A stretch of 64,000 nt of DNA from Streptomyces aureus (lineage in GTDB: Bacteria; Actinomycetota; Actinomycetes; Streptomycetales; Streptomycetaceae). The stretch spans positions 93,898-157,897 of the forward strand of contig NZ_JNZD01000028.1 in assembly GCF_000725495.1 (NCBI RefSeq), read 5' to 3'. The translations under genes were made by a program, and so were the position numbers. This document shows positions 1 to 8,267 of the stretch, in pieces. The number at the start of each line of letters is the position of its first letter. Position 1 is the stretch's first letter. The notes beneath the pieces are model-generated. The model was given only the letters and a program-made list of their open reading frames with translations. It ran no database searches and was not told where the DNA came from.

Positions 1-2
1 CC

Positions 3-104
3 GAGGCCGACCATCGCTACGCGAACACGGCCGTTACCCAGTTCCTCCCGTCGGCTTACGCCGCGGACGTGCGGCACTCGGTCATCGACCAGGTCACCCA
101 CTGA
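3..104 (+). CDS. C-terminal end of a gene cut by the window edge
   Basis: An open frame runs in from the left edge and ends at a TGA at 102-104, giving 33 residues. The visible tail (ending SVIDQVTH) is hydrophilic with no motif I recognise. High third-position GC supports real coding. The start and most of the protein lie outside the window, so no function is assigned. Confidence 0.4.
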   Translation, partial: EADHRYANTAVTQFLPSAYAADVRHSVIDQVTH

Positions 105-295
105 AGCTCCGTGCTGGTGCACCAGCACCTTCACCGAGGACCAGCACCGGCCCCTGGCCCACTACTGCCACCGCATGCTGCGCCGACTGCAGGAGCACTG
201 CACCGCGCGGGCCCGAGCCCACTGACCGGGTGGGCGGTTTGCAGCTCACGGCGGTCACCATCACCGGGCATGACCAGCCTTGATAGAACGGCTTC

Positions 296-697
296 ATGAG
301 TGCGAACGACGACCAGATCGCGCAGGCCGAGCGCCGCTTCGGAGCCCGGCTTCCCGAGGACTACCGGCGCTTCCTGGCCGCGGAAGGGAGCCTCGCCCGG
401 TTCGTTCCTCCTGCGGACGACTTCCTGATGATCAATCCTGTTGAGGAGCTGATCGCAGTCAATGAGGCCGACGACTTCCAGGAACGCTTCCCCGGGAGCG
501 TCGTCATCGGAGGAGACGGAAGCCGCGAGCTGCTTGCCTACGACTTTCGGCAAGAGCCCCCGCCCCTCGTCCTGCTCGACGTCTCCGCTCAGGACTGGTC
601 GTCCGCCGTCCACCAGGCACCCTCGTTCTCTGCCCTGCTCGAGCAGTTTCCCGAAACCGGATGGAAATGGGACGATTCCGAACCCCCTCCCTCCTGA
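296..697 (+). CDS. SMI1/KNR4 (SUKH) family protein, likely immunity or regulatory
   Basis: The 133-aa product has the SUKH layout. The N-terminal helix (residues 6-30, AERRFGARLPEDYRRFLAAE) is followed by an acidic beta-rich core with GGDGSRELLAYDF and a C-terminal helix ending FPETGWKWDD. Length is normal for a single-domain SUKH protein. In bacteria these commonly serve as immunity proteins for polymorphic nuclease or deaminase toxins. No toxin sits directly beside it here, though a toxin locus lies 4-15 kb away. The ATG at 296 is chosen because the SUKH helix begins right after it; no clear ribosome site is visible. The family call is strong; the immunity role is inferred from the family. 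Confidence 0.8.
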   Translation: MSANDDQIAQAERRFGARLPEDYRRFLAAEGSLARFVPPADDFLMINPVEELIAVNEADDFQERFPGSVVIGGDGSRELLAYDFRQEPPPLVLLDVSAQDWSSAVHQAPSFSALLEQFPETGWKWDDSEPPPS

Positions 698-869
698 CGG
701 GCGTAACGGGTGCCTGATCCGTCTGGGCTGGCGAAGTGCGCCGCTGCGACGCAGGCCGTAATTGACGACCGTTTTGGTGACGATATGCCTGTGACCTGCA
801 GGTCAGCCGTATCCGTATCGAGATCCGCCTCCGCCTGACCCGTACCGCCTGGGTGCCTAAGATCCACTG

Positions 870-1481
870 ATGCACCGATCCCCCTCCGAGCTCATTGCGC
901 AGTGCCGGGAAAACTTCGGCTCCGGGCCGCGGTCGTTCTCCTGGCGAGAGCGGCGGACGTATCTGCGCATACCTCGTCGGATATGGATGTCCGGCGATCC
1001 CCTGCTCGAGATTCTCAAACGGCAGGACTTTCTCCTGGAGCAAGGCGTCGTGGTCTGGGCGTCCTTGGTGCAGGCCAACAATCTTCTGTACGAACCGGGC
1101 CGTACCGATCACCCGGCCGTCGTGCTCTACTGCGCGGACCAGGAGTTCGACGACCATCCCGAAGACCTGCGCTACGTGGCACGCACTCTGTTCTCCGTCA
1201 AGGGCAAGCTTTTGCCGGAGCCGCTGCTGCAGCCCTTCGCCAACATGCTCTGCAGGGAACTGTCCCGCGAGATGCGGATGCCGGTCCCACCAAGCCTGAC
1301 CGGCAGCCCCGCCGTGTACTGCACGAATGTGATGGTTGCCCGGCGGCACTTGCCGGCAGGAACACTCGACCACGCACTCTTCCCGTTGATCATCCATCCC
1401 ACCTGCGACGAAACGATGATCCTGCCCAGCCGCTTCTGGCCGGACGACTTGCGTAACGCCTGGGAGAGCGTGCCGGCCTGA
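870..1481 (+). CDS. Hypothetical protein, 203 aa
   Basis: I do not recognise the family. The frame starts at ATG 870 and keeps strong third-position GC to TGA 1481. It has no signal peptide or membrane segment. The N-terminus is basic (residues 20-40), the middle is mixed alpha/beta (VVWASLVQANNLLYEP, then PAVVLYCADQEFDD), and the tail carries LIIHPTCDETMILPSRFWP. It shares orientation with the SUKH gene 170 bases upstream and could belong to the same accessory unit. A cytosolic soluble protein is the most that can be said. Confidence 0.6.
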   Translation: MHRSPSELIAQCRENFGSGPRSFSWRERRTYLRIPRRIWMSGDPLLEILKRQDFLLEQGVVVWASLVQANNLLYEPGRTDHPAVVLYCADQEFDDHPEDLRYVARTLFSVKGKLLPEPLLQPFANMLCRELSREMRMPVPPSLTGSPAVYCTNVMVARRHLPAGTLDHALFPLIIHPTCDETMILPSRFWPDDLRNAWESVPA

Positions 1482-1786
1482 GTCCGCACACCGTGCACGA
1501 CGACGAGGCCGTTGCGGCCCGGTTCACCTGTTCGCATCCGCTGGCTTACACCCTGCGTTCCAGCACGGGCCGCGGACGCCGGCCCGGTGGGGGAGGGCGG
1601 TAGCCGGTGGTGGAAGCGAGGTGCTCGCAGACTCCGCCGAATTCGGGCAGCGCGACTACCCATTCCTTCTCCAGGACCGGGAAGAACTATTTGGCCTGGG
1701 GGGACTGGTGGGTGGTCTGCCAGGTGTAGCCGGGACTGCTGACGAGGGCCCGGTGGCGGGCTCCGACACCCTGCGGAGGCGTTCGC
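1482..1786. other. 305-base stretch without a convincing gene
   Basis: No frame on either strand has coding character throughout. The minus strand around 1570-1745 reads as two short broken pieces (SPGYTWQTTHQSP, then WVVALPEFGGVCEHL) separated by a stop, which may be a decayed gene of unknown type. Confidence 0.3.
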
Positions 1787-2065
1787 ATGACCTTGACCTC
1801 GGCCCACAGCACAGATGGCGTTCTCCTCGAAGGCCGGGCGCAGAGGCTGATCACGTCGGCCGCGTCCGTCGGCGAGCGGGCCGCCGGGCAGGCTCTGGTC
1901 GAGGAAGAGACGATCCTCGCCTGCGAGAGTGTGCAGCGGGGGCTCGGTCTCAGCGTCTCGCTGGCCGCGGTGTCCGGCCTCGACGAACGGCGCCTGGCGG
2001 TCATGCTCCGCGCCATTGCGCGCCTCGCAGGGAATGACACCCTCGCGGTGGGCACCCGCATCTGA
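1787..2065 (+). CDS. Small hypothetical protein, 92 aa
   Basis: ATG 1787 has a good ribosome site (CGGAGG, spacing 7). Codons are strongly GC-ending throughout, so this looks like a real gene. The product is a soluble, mostly helical protein rich in Ala, Leu and Glu (QALVEEETILACESVQRGLG, LDERRLAVMLRAIARLAG). No known domain is evident. It lies between degraded sequence on both sides, and its neighbours give no functional hint. Confidence 0.5.
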   Translation: MTLTSAHSTDGVLLEGRAQRLITSAASVGERAAGQALVEEETILACESVQRGLGLSVSLAAVSGLDERRLAVMLRAIARLAGNDTLAVGTRI

Positions 2066-2253
2066 CTCTCGCCCCCCGCCCCGTGGCCACCAGCGAAGAG
2101 GTACCCGCTCCCTGAGCCAAGGGCGGGCCGGTGTCGGCTGTCCGTCCGTCCTCGGCACCCCAGGCGACATGAGGGCGGCGGGCTCGGCTCGAACTGACGA
2201 ACCCACCGCGCACCGCCTCTGTAGCCCGCCAATCTGGGTGTCTGGCCATTCCG

Positions 2254-2397
2254 GTGATCGCGTACTCGCCCGACGAGGAGGGCGGCCGCCGCGTCGGCGT
2301 AGACGGGGTGATGCCCGGCCTGGCCTATTCAGTTCGCGACGTTGCCGCGCTGGCCCAGACCGCGGGCCCTCAGGACTTCGACGAGATGGCCCATGGG
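2254..2397 (+). pseudogene. Fragment of a small unknown protein, 3' end lost
   Basis: The frame starting at GTG 2254 opens with VIAYSPDEEGGRRVGVDG followed by YSVRDVAALAQTAG. This resembles the N-terminal half of a short Streptomyces protein type of unknown function that I recall. Coding character stops near 2395, where the frame runs into the antisense of the HEAT-like gene. It is best read as a truncated relic; the family memory is uncertain. Confidence 0.25.
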
Positions 2398-3407
2398 TCG
2401 TCGCAGTGCTCAGGATCGGTCTGGTCGGGGTGGAGCATCTTTCGTACGCAGCGGTGCAGTCCCGTTTCGCCGGATCCGCTGGCAGCGGTCATCCAGGGCA
2501 GGGCGTCCATGGTGTGGGCGCGTTCGTCGGTGGCGAGGTCGTCGACGGCGGCGCGCAGGTCGTCGGGGACGGGTTCGTCGGTGAGGCAGAGCCAGCCGAT
2601 CGCGGCGGCCAGCTGGACTTCGGGCGGCTGTGACCGGTGCTGCCATCGTTCGCGTATCCAGGCGATGGTCGGTGCGTGGGGGTGGGTTCGGGTGGCTTCG
2701 GCGGTGGCGAGGACCAGGGCGGCGCAGACGATCGGGTCCTGCTCGGCGGCGAGCCGGGCTCGGAAGGAGGAGCGGACCGTCCCGTGGGGGTCTGTGGCGG
2801 TGGCCAGTGTGTAGGCGGCGTGGATGCGTGTGGACGGGTCGGGGTCGCTGAGGAGGGGCTGGAGGAGGGCGATGTCGGCGGTGATCGCGGTCCGGGCGGC
2901 GGCGACCGACCAGCCGACGGGGTAGCCGGTCACCTCGACGCCGTAGTCGTCGTACTGATCGCTGTCCTGGGTGTCGGTGCGGTGGAGCAGCAGTTCGTCG
3001 CGGGAGGCCACGCCGAAGTAGCGGGCGCGGGCCGGGGCGGAGGCCTCTGCGAGCGCGCCGGCACGGTAGGGGTGGCCGGTATCGGCGGCGATGCGGATCA
3101 GGAACGGCACAGCCAGAGCGGCCGCGGCCCGCATGTCGTTGGCGCACATACCAACCACAACGAGCCTTCCGGTGCGAGCGGACGAGTCGTTCACGTGCAT
3201 CAGGTGAACGGCTTCCCTGACACGATCTCCGCCCGGGAAGTGCTCCCAGGGGACTTGGTCGAGCAGGAAGCCGTCCTTGACCTGGGGCCGGAGGGCGGCC
3301 ACCGCCGCCCGAACGTCATATGGTCCGCCCGCGAACGAGGACAGTTCCGCCCCGTCCGTCAATGCCCGGCACACCGCAAACGCCGGATCAGTCCGCCATC
3401 CGCCCAC
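2370..3407 (-). CDS. HEAT-repeat-like protein, 345 aa
   Basis: The GTG start at 3407 has an AGGGG ribosome site 6 bases upstream. The protein is helical. Residues about 1-190 carry paired helices around a VPFLIRIAADTGHPYRAGALAEAS segment typical of HEAT/armadillo scaffolds. Residues 165-300 hold further helix pairs (LLQPLLSDPDPSTRIHAAYTL, LRAAVDDLATDERAHTMDAL). There are no catalytic motifs, signal peptide or membrane span. Such proteins are common and uncharacterised in Streptomyces and usually act as protein-binding scaffolds. The C-terminus ends cleanly, so the gene appears intact. Role unknown. Confidence 0.7.
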   Translation of the reverse strand: MGGWRTDPAFAVCRALTDGAELSSFAGGPYDVRAAVAALRPQVKDGFLLDQVPWEHFPGGDRVREAVHLMHVNDSSARTGRLVVVGMCANDMRAAAALAVPFLIRIAADTGHPYRAGALAEASAPARARYFGVASRDELLLHRTDTQDSDQYDDYGVEVTGYPVGWSVAAARTAITADIALLQPLLSDPDPSTRIHAAYTLATATDPHGTVRSSFRARLAAEQDPIVCAALVLATAEATRTHPHAPTIAWIRERWQHRSQPPEVQLAAAIGWLCLTDEPVPDDLRAAVDDLATDERAHTMDALPWMTAASGSGETGLHRCVRKMLHPDQTDPEHCDDPWAISSKS

Positions 3408-4327
3408 GTCATCCCCTATTGTCGAGCCGGTCGGAGCCGATCATGCCACCATCAGGTCCGCCTGTTCGAAGGCGCCCAGGGCCGTCTCCCGCTGTCCGTC
3501 GACGGCGCTTCGGCCCTCTTCCAGGTGATCAACCAGAAGGTCGGCCCCGAAGCTTTTCGGCTTCCGCCGGGAGCGCAGCAGGCGAGGGCCGACGGACCTT
3601 GGTGCGGCAGGGAGCCTTACCGAAGAACGAGGCGAGAACTGCTCGTACGAGTCCTCGCCGCGGTCGTTCATCCACCGGGGAGTTTGCTGCCGTCCCTCAA
3701 CGTCAGGCGCGCGAGGAGTATTGCCTCGTTTAGTACACACACGGCGTAGGCCGCCACCCTCAACTCCTGCTTCATGCGACGACGTTAGAAGCAACGGTAG
3801 CCACCGCTGTGCGCCGGCTCCCGCCGATCTCGGTGAGGTCCGCGAAGGGTTGCCGCGGGGCGTTGGAGGCGGCTTCTTGCCGTCAGCGGGCTTGCGTTTT
3901 TTCGGTTCGTTCAGCAAGGAGTTCAAAGACACAGTCGTACGGGCGTCCGCATGCGATTTGCAGTTACGCCAGGTGATCACGATGCTGCAGGGGTTTCTCC
4001 ACCGTGGCTGGTTCCCATCGTGTCTGTGGGTACGTGAGGGCGAGGCTAGTCCCTTTGCCTGTGGTCTATCTGATGCCGCGGGAAGGGCAGATTCTTCGGG
4101 TGACTCCGTGCAAGTGCGTGGCTTGAATCCTTCGGCGGTGTCTTTCTAGTGAACACGGGGGGTATTGACAGTCTTGGTCTTGATGGGGTGTCGCGCATCG
4201 GATGATGGCGGACATTTGTGCTGGTCATAGGGCTGTGCGGGACCGGTTTTGTGGTTCAACTCTCCTTGACGGGGCAATGTGAGTCGTCATTAACTCTGGC
4301 TTCCTGTGCACAATCTGTGATGCTGGG
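3408..4327. other. 920-base intergenic region, possible decayed minus-strand gene
   Basis: No intact gene is seen. The minus strand from about 3640 to 3441 keeps coding-like composition (SFGADLLVDHLEEGRSAVDG), but the frame upstream of it is low-complexity and Arg/Pro-rich, as in a decayed 5' part. The right third (about 3990-4327) is the AT-richest sequence nearby and probably holds the promoter of the LamG-Rhs unit. Confidence 0.3.
4266..4295 (+). promoter_or_regulatory. Candidate promoter of the LamG-Rhs unit
   Basis: TTGACG at 4266-4271 and an AT-rich hexamer ATTAAC at 4289-4294, 17 bases apart, fit a vegetative promoter about 34 bases before the GTG at 4328. It lies in an AT-rich patch. 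Only consensus fit supports it. Confidence 0.35.
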
Positions 4328-7300
4328 GTGAGAACTGTGGTGCTGCGGCGGGGGAGTTGTCGTGTGCGTGCTCGAAGAAGGGCCGTACGCGGTGTAGTTG
4401 GGGGCGTGTCTGCGGCTGCGGTGCTGCTGTCTGTGCTGCCGGGGGTGACGGTAGTTGCGGCTGGTGATGCCCGAGCCGCCTCGCGGGCGTCGGTGGTGTC
4501 GGAGGAGTCCGCATCCCAGCGGGCTGCGGCGACCGGTGAGCCGGTAGAGGTCACTGCGGCACGGTCCGAATACACGACCACGGTCGCCAACCCTGATGGC
4601 ACGTTCACGCTGACCCAGACGACCGAACCCCAGCGGGCTCGAGGCACGGACGGCGCCTGGCGGGACATCGACGTCACGCTGGAGAAGCGATCGGACGGCA
4701 CGATCGGCCCGAAGTCGTCCGTCGTGGATATGTCGTTCTCCGGCGGGGGAAGCGGCTCGAGTCTGCTGCGGCTTGACCACGAAGGCCAGGAGCTTAAGCT
4801 CGGCTGGCCTTCCTCGCTGCCTACCCCGACTCTGGACGGGGCGACGGCAACCTACTCCGATGTGCCGGTTACCGGCGCGGACTTGCAGCTCACCGCGACG
4901 GCAGAGGGCTATCGAGAGGTCGTGGTGGTCAATACGGCCGAAGCGGCGTCCAGCCCCGAGCTGGAGAAGATCAAACTCACCGCCACGGGCGACGGCCTGA
5001 GCGTCATTCCCGGCGAGGGAGGCGGCGTGCGAGCCGTGGACGCGGACGGCAACGCCGTCTTCCGCGGTCCAGCCGGCCAGATGTGGGACTCCGCCGGAAC
5101 CGACAATGCCGGCCCGCACACCCAGCTTCGCGCGAGCTCAGCCGCACAGCAGACCCAAACGCAGCAGGAAAACCCGGGTAACGATCCTGGTCCCGCACAG
5201 CCTGACGACGGCGATGCCACCGCAGAACTCCCCGTCACCGTGAGCGGCGGCTCTCTATCGGTGCGCCCGGACCTGGACCTGCTCCGCGGACAGAACACCA
5301 TTTACCCGGTGTACATCGATCCGCCTGTGGGCCTGGGCGTCTCGGAATGGACCAAGCTGTCCTCGGACGGCGACAAGTTCTGGAAGTTCAGCGAGCCCAA
5401 AGGCGTGGGCCGGTGCGGGATCGCAGACGGATACGGCTGCGCCGCCAGTGCCTACACCGACCGCATGTACTTCGAGTTCGGCCCCGGCGCCTTGGCCGGC
5501 AAGCACGTGCTGGATGCGACATTCCGCGCCTATGAGACATGGTCGTTCAACTGCTCCCCGTACTGGGTTGATTTGGAGCGGACGGACAACATCAGCGAAG
5601 GCACCAGATGGCCGGGCCCCAAGTCTCTGGACCAGATGGGTGACAGGTACGTCTCCGCAGGCCGCGGGGACCTGTGCTCTCCCGAGCAGCCCAAGTCGTG
5701 GATCGAGTTCAACGACAACCCGCAAGAGCCGGACGAGAACCTCACCTCGACCGTGAGGGCCTTCGCGGACGGCAAGTTCCCCCGCCTGACGCTCATGCTG
5801 CGAGCCAAGGACGAGACCGAGCCGCGGGCCTGGAAGCGTTTCGACAACAACGCGGAGCTGAAGGTCTGGTACGTGCACACGCCCGGCGTCCCGACATCGG
5901 TCGGTGCCATCCCGGGCACGGGCACAACCGCCGCCTGCAAGACCTCGGCATCCGACCCGCTGACGGCGACCATGGACACACCGACCGTCCAGGCTCGAGT
6001 GCAGACCAAGGTCGAACCGCGCCAGGGCGAGGAAGAAGGTTCCCTGCAAGCCGAGTTCGTCATGCAGCGATCCAGCACCGACACCCCCTCCGGCAGTTGG
6101 TCGCAGGTGTGGAGTGACTACAAGCCGGACTCCGGATGGGTGCCCGACGGCACGCTGGAGAAGGCCACAACGAGCAAGCGCGCGGATGGGGGCCTGTACC
6201 GCTTCCGTGCCCGAACGCAGTCGCACTGGAGCTACGACGGGACACCCGGAGACCTGTTCTCGCCCTACTCGGCATGGTGCTACCTCAGGATTGACTCAAC
6301 GGCCCCGAAAGAACCGTCCATCACATCGGCCGGCCCCTACACGGCGTGCCTCACCGATGACTGCGCCCCCCATGGCGGCCCGGGTATCGCCGGCACGTTC
6401 ACCTTCAGCCCCAACGCGGCAGACAAGGACGTGAAGGCATACCGCTGGCGGTTCATGACCAGCGATGCCGCCGCGACCAAGACGGTGAACGCGTCGACGA
6501 CCAATGCCCCAGTGACCCGCACGGACATCAAGCCGAGCCTGTCAGGCCTGCAGACACTGTCCGTCGAGGCCAGCGACCTGAAAACCGACAAGAGCGGAAA
6601 CGTGCGCTGGGGTCCGCCCGCCTACTTCTACACGAAGGTGGACCTAGCACCCGGCGCCAGCGGCCGCTGGCACTTTGGGGAACTCAAGCCCGGATCCGGC
6701 ACCATGACGGCGACCGACACCGCAACTGTCGGCAGCCGACACAACGCAACCCTGGTCGGCGAGGCGGGAACCGGCGGCTCCACCCGCGCACGCCGCGGGG
6801 CCGGGGACTACTCCCTGCGTCTGAACGACGACACCGCAGTCCCGGCGGAGCAGACCGGCCATGCGGCGACGGCCTCGCCCGCGGTGAACACTCAGAGCGC
6901 GTTCACCGTGTCCGCCTGGGTGTACCTCACCGATGCCTCCGTCAACCGGGTGGTGCTCTCGGAGCCAGGCTCCAACACCAGCGCCTTCGCCCTGTACTAC
7001 TCAGCAACCTACAAGAAGTGGGTCTTCAACCGCGCCGACAAGGACAGGTCGAGCCCGGTCTTCATCCGCTCCCTTGCTGACGCCTCTAATCCGCCGCTGA
7101 AGGTGTGGACCCACCTGACCGGGGTTTTCGCCACCAACAAGGACAGCACCACAAGCGACGACACGATCCAGCTGTTCGTCAACGGACAGCCCCAGGGCGA
7201 TCCCGTGGTCCTTGCCGACGACGCCGCCTCCTACGAGCCCTGGGCCGCAACCGGCGGACTGCAGTTCGGCCGCTCGGTGTCCGCAGGAACAGGAGCGGAT

Positions 7301-8182
7301 CACTTCTTCGGCCTCCTGGACGAGGCGGCCGTCTTCCAGGACGCCCGTCAGCCCGACCAGGTCCGGCAGGAGTTCCGTCTCGAGCAGGACGGCGTGCCGG
7401 CCAACGAACTCGTCGCGCACTGGGATGCCACCATTTCACCTCCGTCCGGAAGCCAGATGATCGAGAGCCCGGAGGATCCGGACAACCCGGCCAGTACATC
7501 CTTCCCCTACCAGCGCGGCGGCCTGACACTGCATGCGGGAGCCGCACTGACGGGCGAGGATGCCACCGCCCTGGTCATGAACGGCACCTCCGGGTACGCC
7601 TCCGCCACTGGTCCGGTGGTCGACGAGACCGGCTCGTTCACGGTCTCCGCACGCGTGCGGCTGAACAAGACCTTGCTCGAGTCCAAGCCGGACGGCTACC
7701 GCGGACTGGTCGCGGCCCAGGCCACACCGGCAGGCAAGGAATCCTCCTGGGCGCTGTGGATCGAGAAGATCGCAAGCGGCATCTATCAATGGAAGTTCGG
7801 GCGGACCGCTGTCGACTCCACCGGCAAGGTCGTAGCAACCGCGCTCGCACCGGCCGAGGAACCCGTCGGTGACAAGGAACTCAACACGTGGGTCGATGTC
7901 ACAGGTGTCTTCGACGCTGCCGCTGATTTCGTCGGCAAGAGCGACGGAGCCCAGCATTTCGGAGTCGCCAAGCTCTATGTCGGACCCTTCGCCCAGGTCG
8001 GCGAGGAAGATGCCGGACTTGCCGCAGCGCAGCAAGGCAACGGCACGCTCTCGGCAGGCAGCGGCCAAGCGGCCGGCGCGACGGGCAACTACCTGCCCGG
8101 CGACCTCGCGAAGCTGCGCCTGTGGACCGGCGCGATGACAGGGGACCAGGTGAACAACCAGATCGCCCAGCCGTCGACATAG
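4328..8182 (+). CDS. Secreted LamG-domain protein, partner of the Rhs toxin
   Basis: The 1284-aa product starts at GTG 4328 with a long Sec signal: an Arg-rich n-region, then GVSAAAVLLSVLPGVTVVAA, with cleavage likely near residue 50. Residues 80-700 are a beta-rich extracellular region with PDGTFTLTQTTEPQRAR. Two LamG/concanavalin-like jellyrolls follow, at about 775-1020 (SAFTVSAWVYLTDA, FFGLLDEAAVFQDA) and 1040-1284 (SFTVSARVRLNKT). LamG folds bind carbohydrate or protein ligands. In Streptomyces such proteins typically sit directly upstream of a secreted Rhs/YD-repeat toxin, as here (98 bases). A role in surface attachment or delivery is inferred. Confidence 0.85.
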   Translation: MRTVVLRRGSCRVRARRRAVRGVVGGVSAAAVLLSVLPGVTVVAAGDARAASRASVVSEESASQRAAATGEPVEVTAARSEYTTTVANPDGTFTLTQTTEPQRARGTDGAWRDIDVTLEKRSDGTIGPKSSVVDMSFSGGGSGSSLLRLDHEGQELKLGWPSSLPTPTLDGATATYSDVPVTGADLQLTATAEGYREVVVVNTAEAASSPELEKIKLTATGDGLSVIPGEGGGVRAVDADGNAVFRGPAGQMWDSAGTDNAGPHTQLRASSAAQQTQTQQENPGNDPGPAQPDDGDATAELPVTVSGGSLSVRPDLDLLRGQNTIYPVYIDPPVGLGVSEWTKLSSDGDKFWKFSEPKGVGRCGIADGYGCAASAYTDRMYFEFGPGALAGKHVLDATFRAYETWSFNCSPYWVDLERTDNISEGTRWPGPKSLDQMGDRYVSAGRGDLCSPEQPKSWIEFNDNPQEPDENLTSTVRAFADGKFPRLTLMLRAKDETEPRAWKRFDNNAELKVWYVHTPGVPTSVGAIPGTGTTAACKTSASDPLTATMDTPTVQARVQTKVEPRQGEEEGSLQAEFVMQRSSTDTPSGSWSQVWSDYKPDSGWVPDGTLEKATTSKRADGGLYRFRARTQSHWSYDGTPGDLFSPYSAWCYLRIDSTAPKEPSITSAGPYTACLTDDCAPHGGPGIAGTFTFSPNAADKDVKAYRWRFMTSDAAATKTVNASTTNAPVTRTDIKPSLSGLQTLSVEASDLKTDKSGNVRWGPPAYFYTKVDLAPGASGRWHFGELKPGSGTMTATDTATVGSRHNATLVGEAGTGGSTRARRGAGDYSLRLNDDTAVPAEQTGHAATASPAVNTQSAFTVSAWVYLTDASVNRVVLSEPGSNTSAFALYYSATYKKWVFNRADKDRSSPVFIRSLADASNPPLKVWTHLTGVFATNKDSTTSDDTIQLFVNGQPQGDPVVLADDAASYEPWAATGGLQFGRSVSAGTGADHFFGLLDEAAVFQDARQPDQVRQEFRLEQDGVPANELVAHWDATISPPSGSQMIESPEDPDNPASTSFPYQRGGLTLHAGAALTGEDATALVMNGTSGYASATGPVVDETGSFTVSARVRLNKTLLESKPDGYRGLVAAQATPAGKESSWALWIEKIASGIYQWKFGRTAVDSTGKVVATALAPAEEPVGDKELNTWVDVTGVFDAAADFVGKSDGAQHFGVAKLYVGPFAQVGEEDAGLAAAQQGNGTLSAGSGQAAGATGNYLPGDLAKLRLWTGAMTGDQVNNQIAQPST

Positions 8183-8236
8183 ACGCTGCCGGCACCCCCT
8201 TCCATCGAACACTCTTCCCCCAGCAGACCTTTGACA

Positions 8237-8267
8237 GCGTGCGGCCGCTCTCTGAGCGGCCGCACGC
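8237..8267 (+). promoter_or_regulatory. 13-bp perfect hairpin in front of the Rhs ribosome site
   Basis: GCGTGCGGCCGCT and its exact complement are separated by a 5-base loop (CTCTG). The stem ends immediately before the GAGGAG ribosome site of the Rhs gene. With no T-run behind it, it is a poor terminator; it could stabilise the mRNA end or control translation of the toxin relative to LamG. Confidence 0.5.

Noticed and set aside
4164..4169. TTGACA at 4164 as the LamG promoter
   Set aside because: No acceptable -10 hexamer at 16-19 bases; the 4266 candidate fits better.
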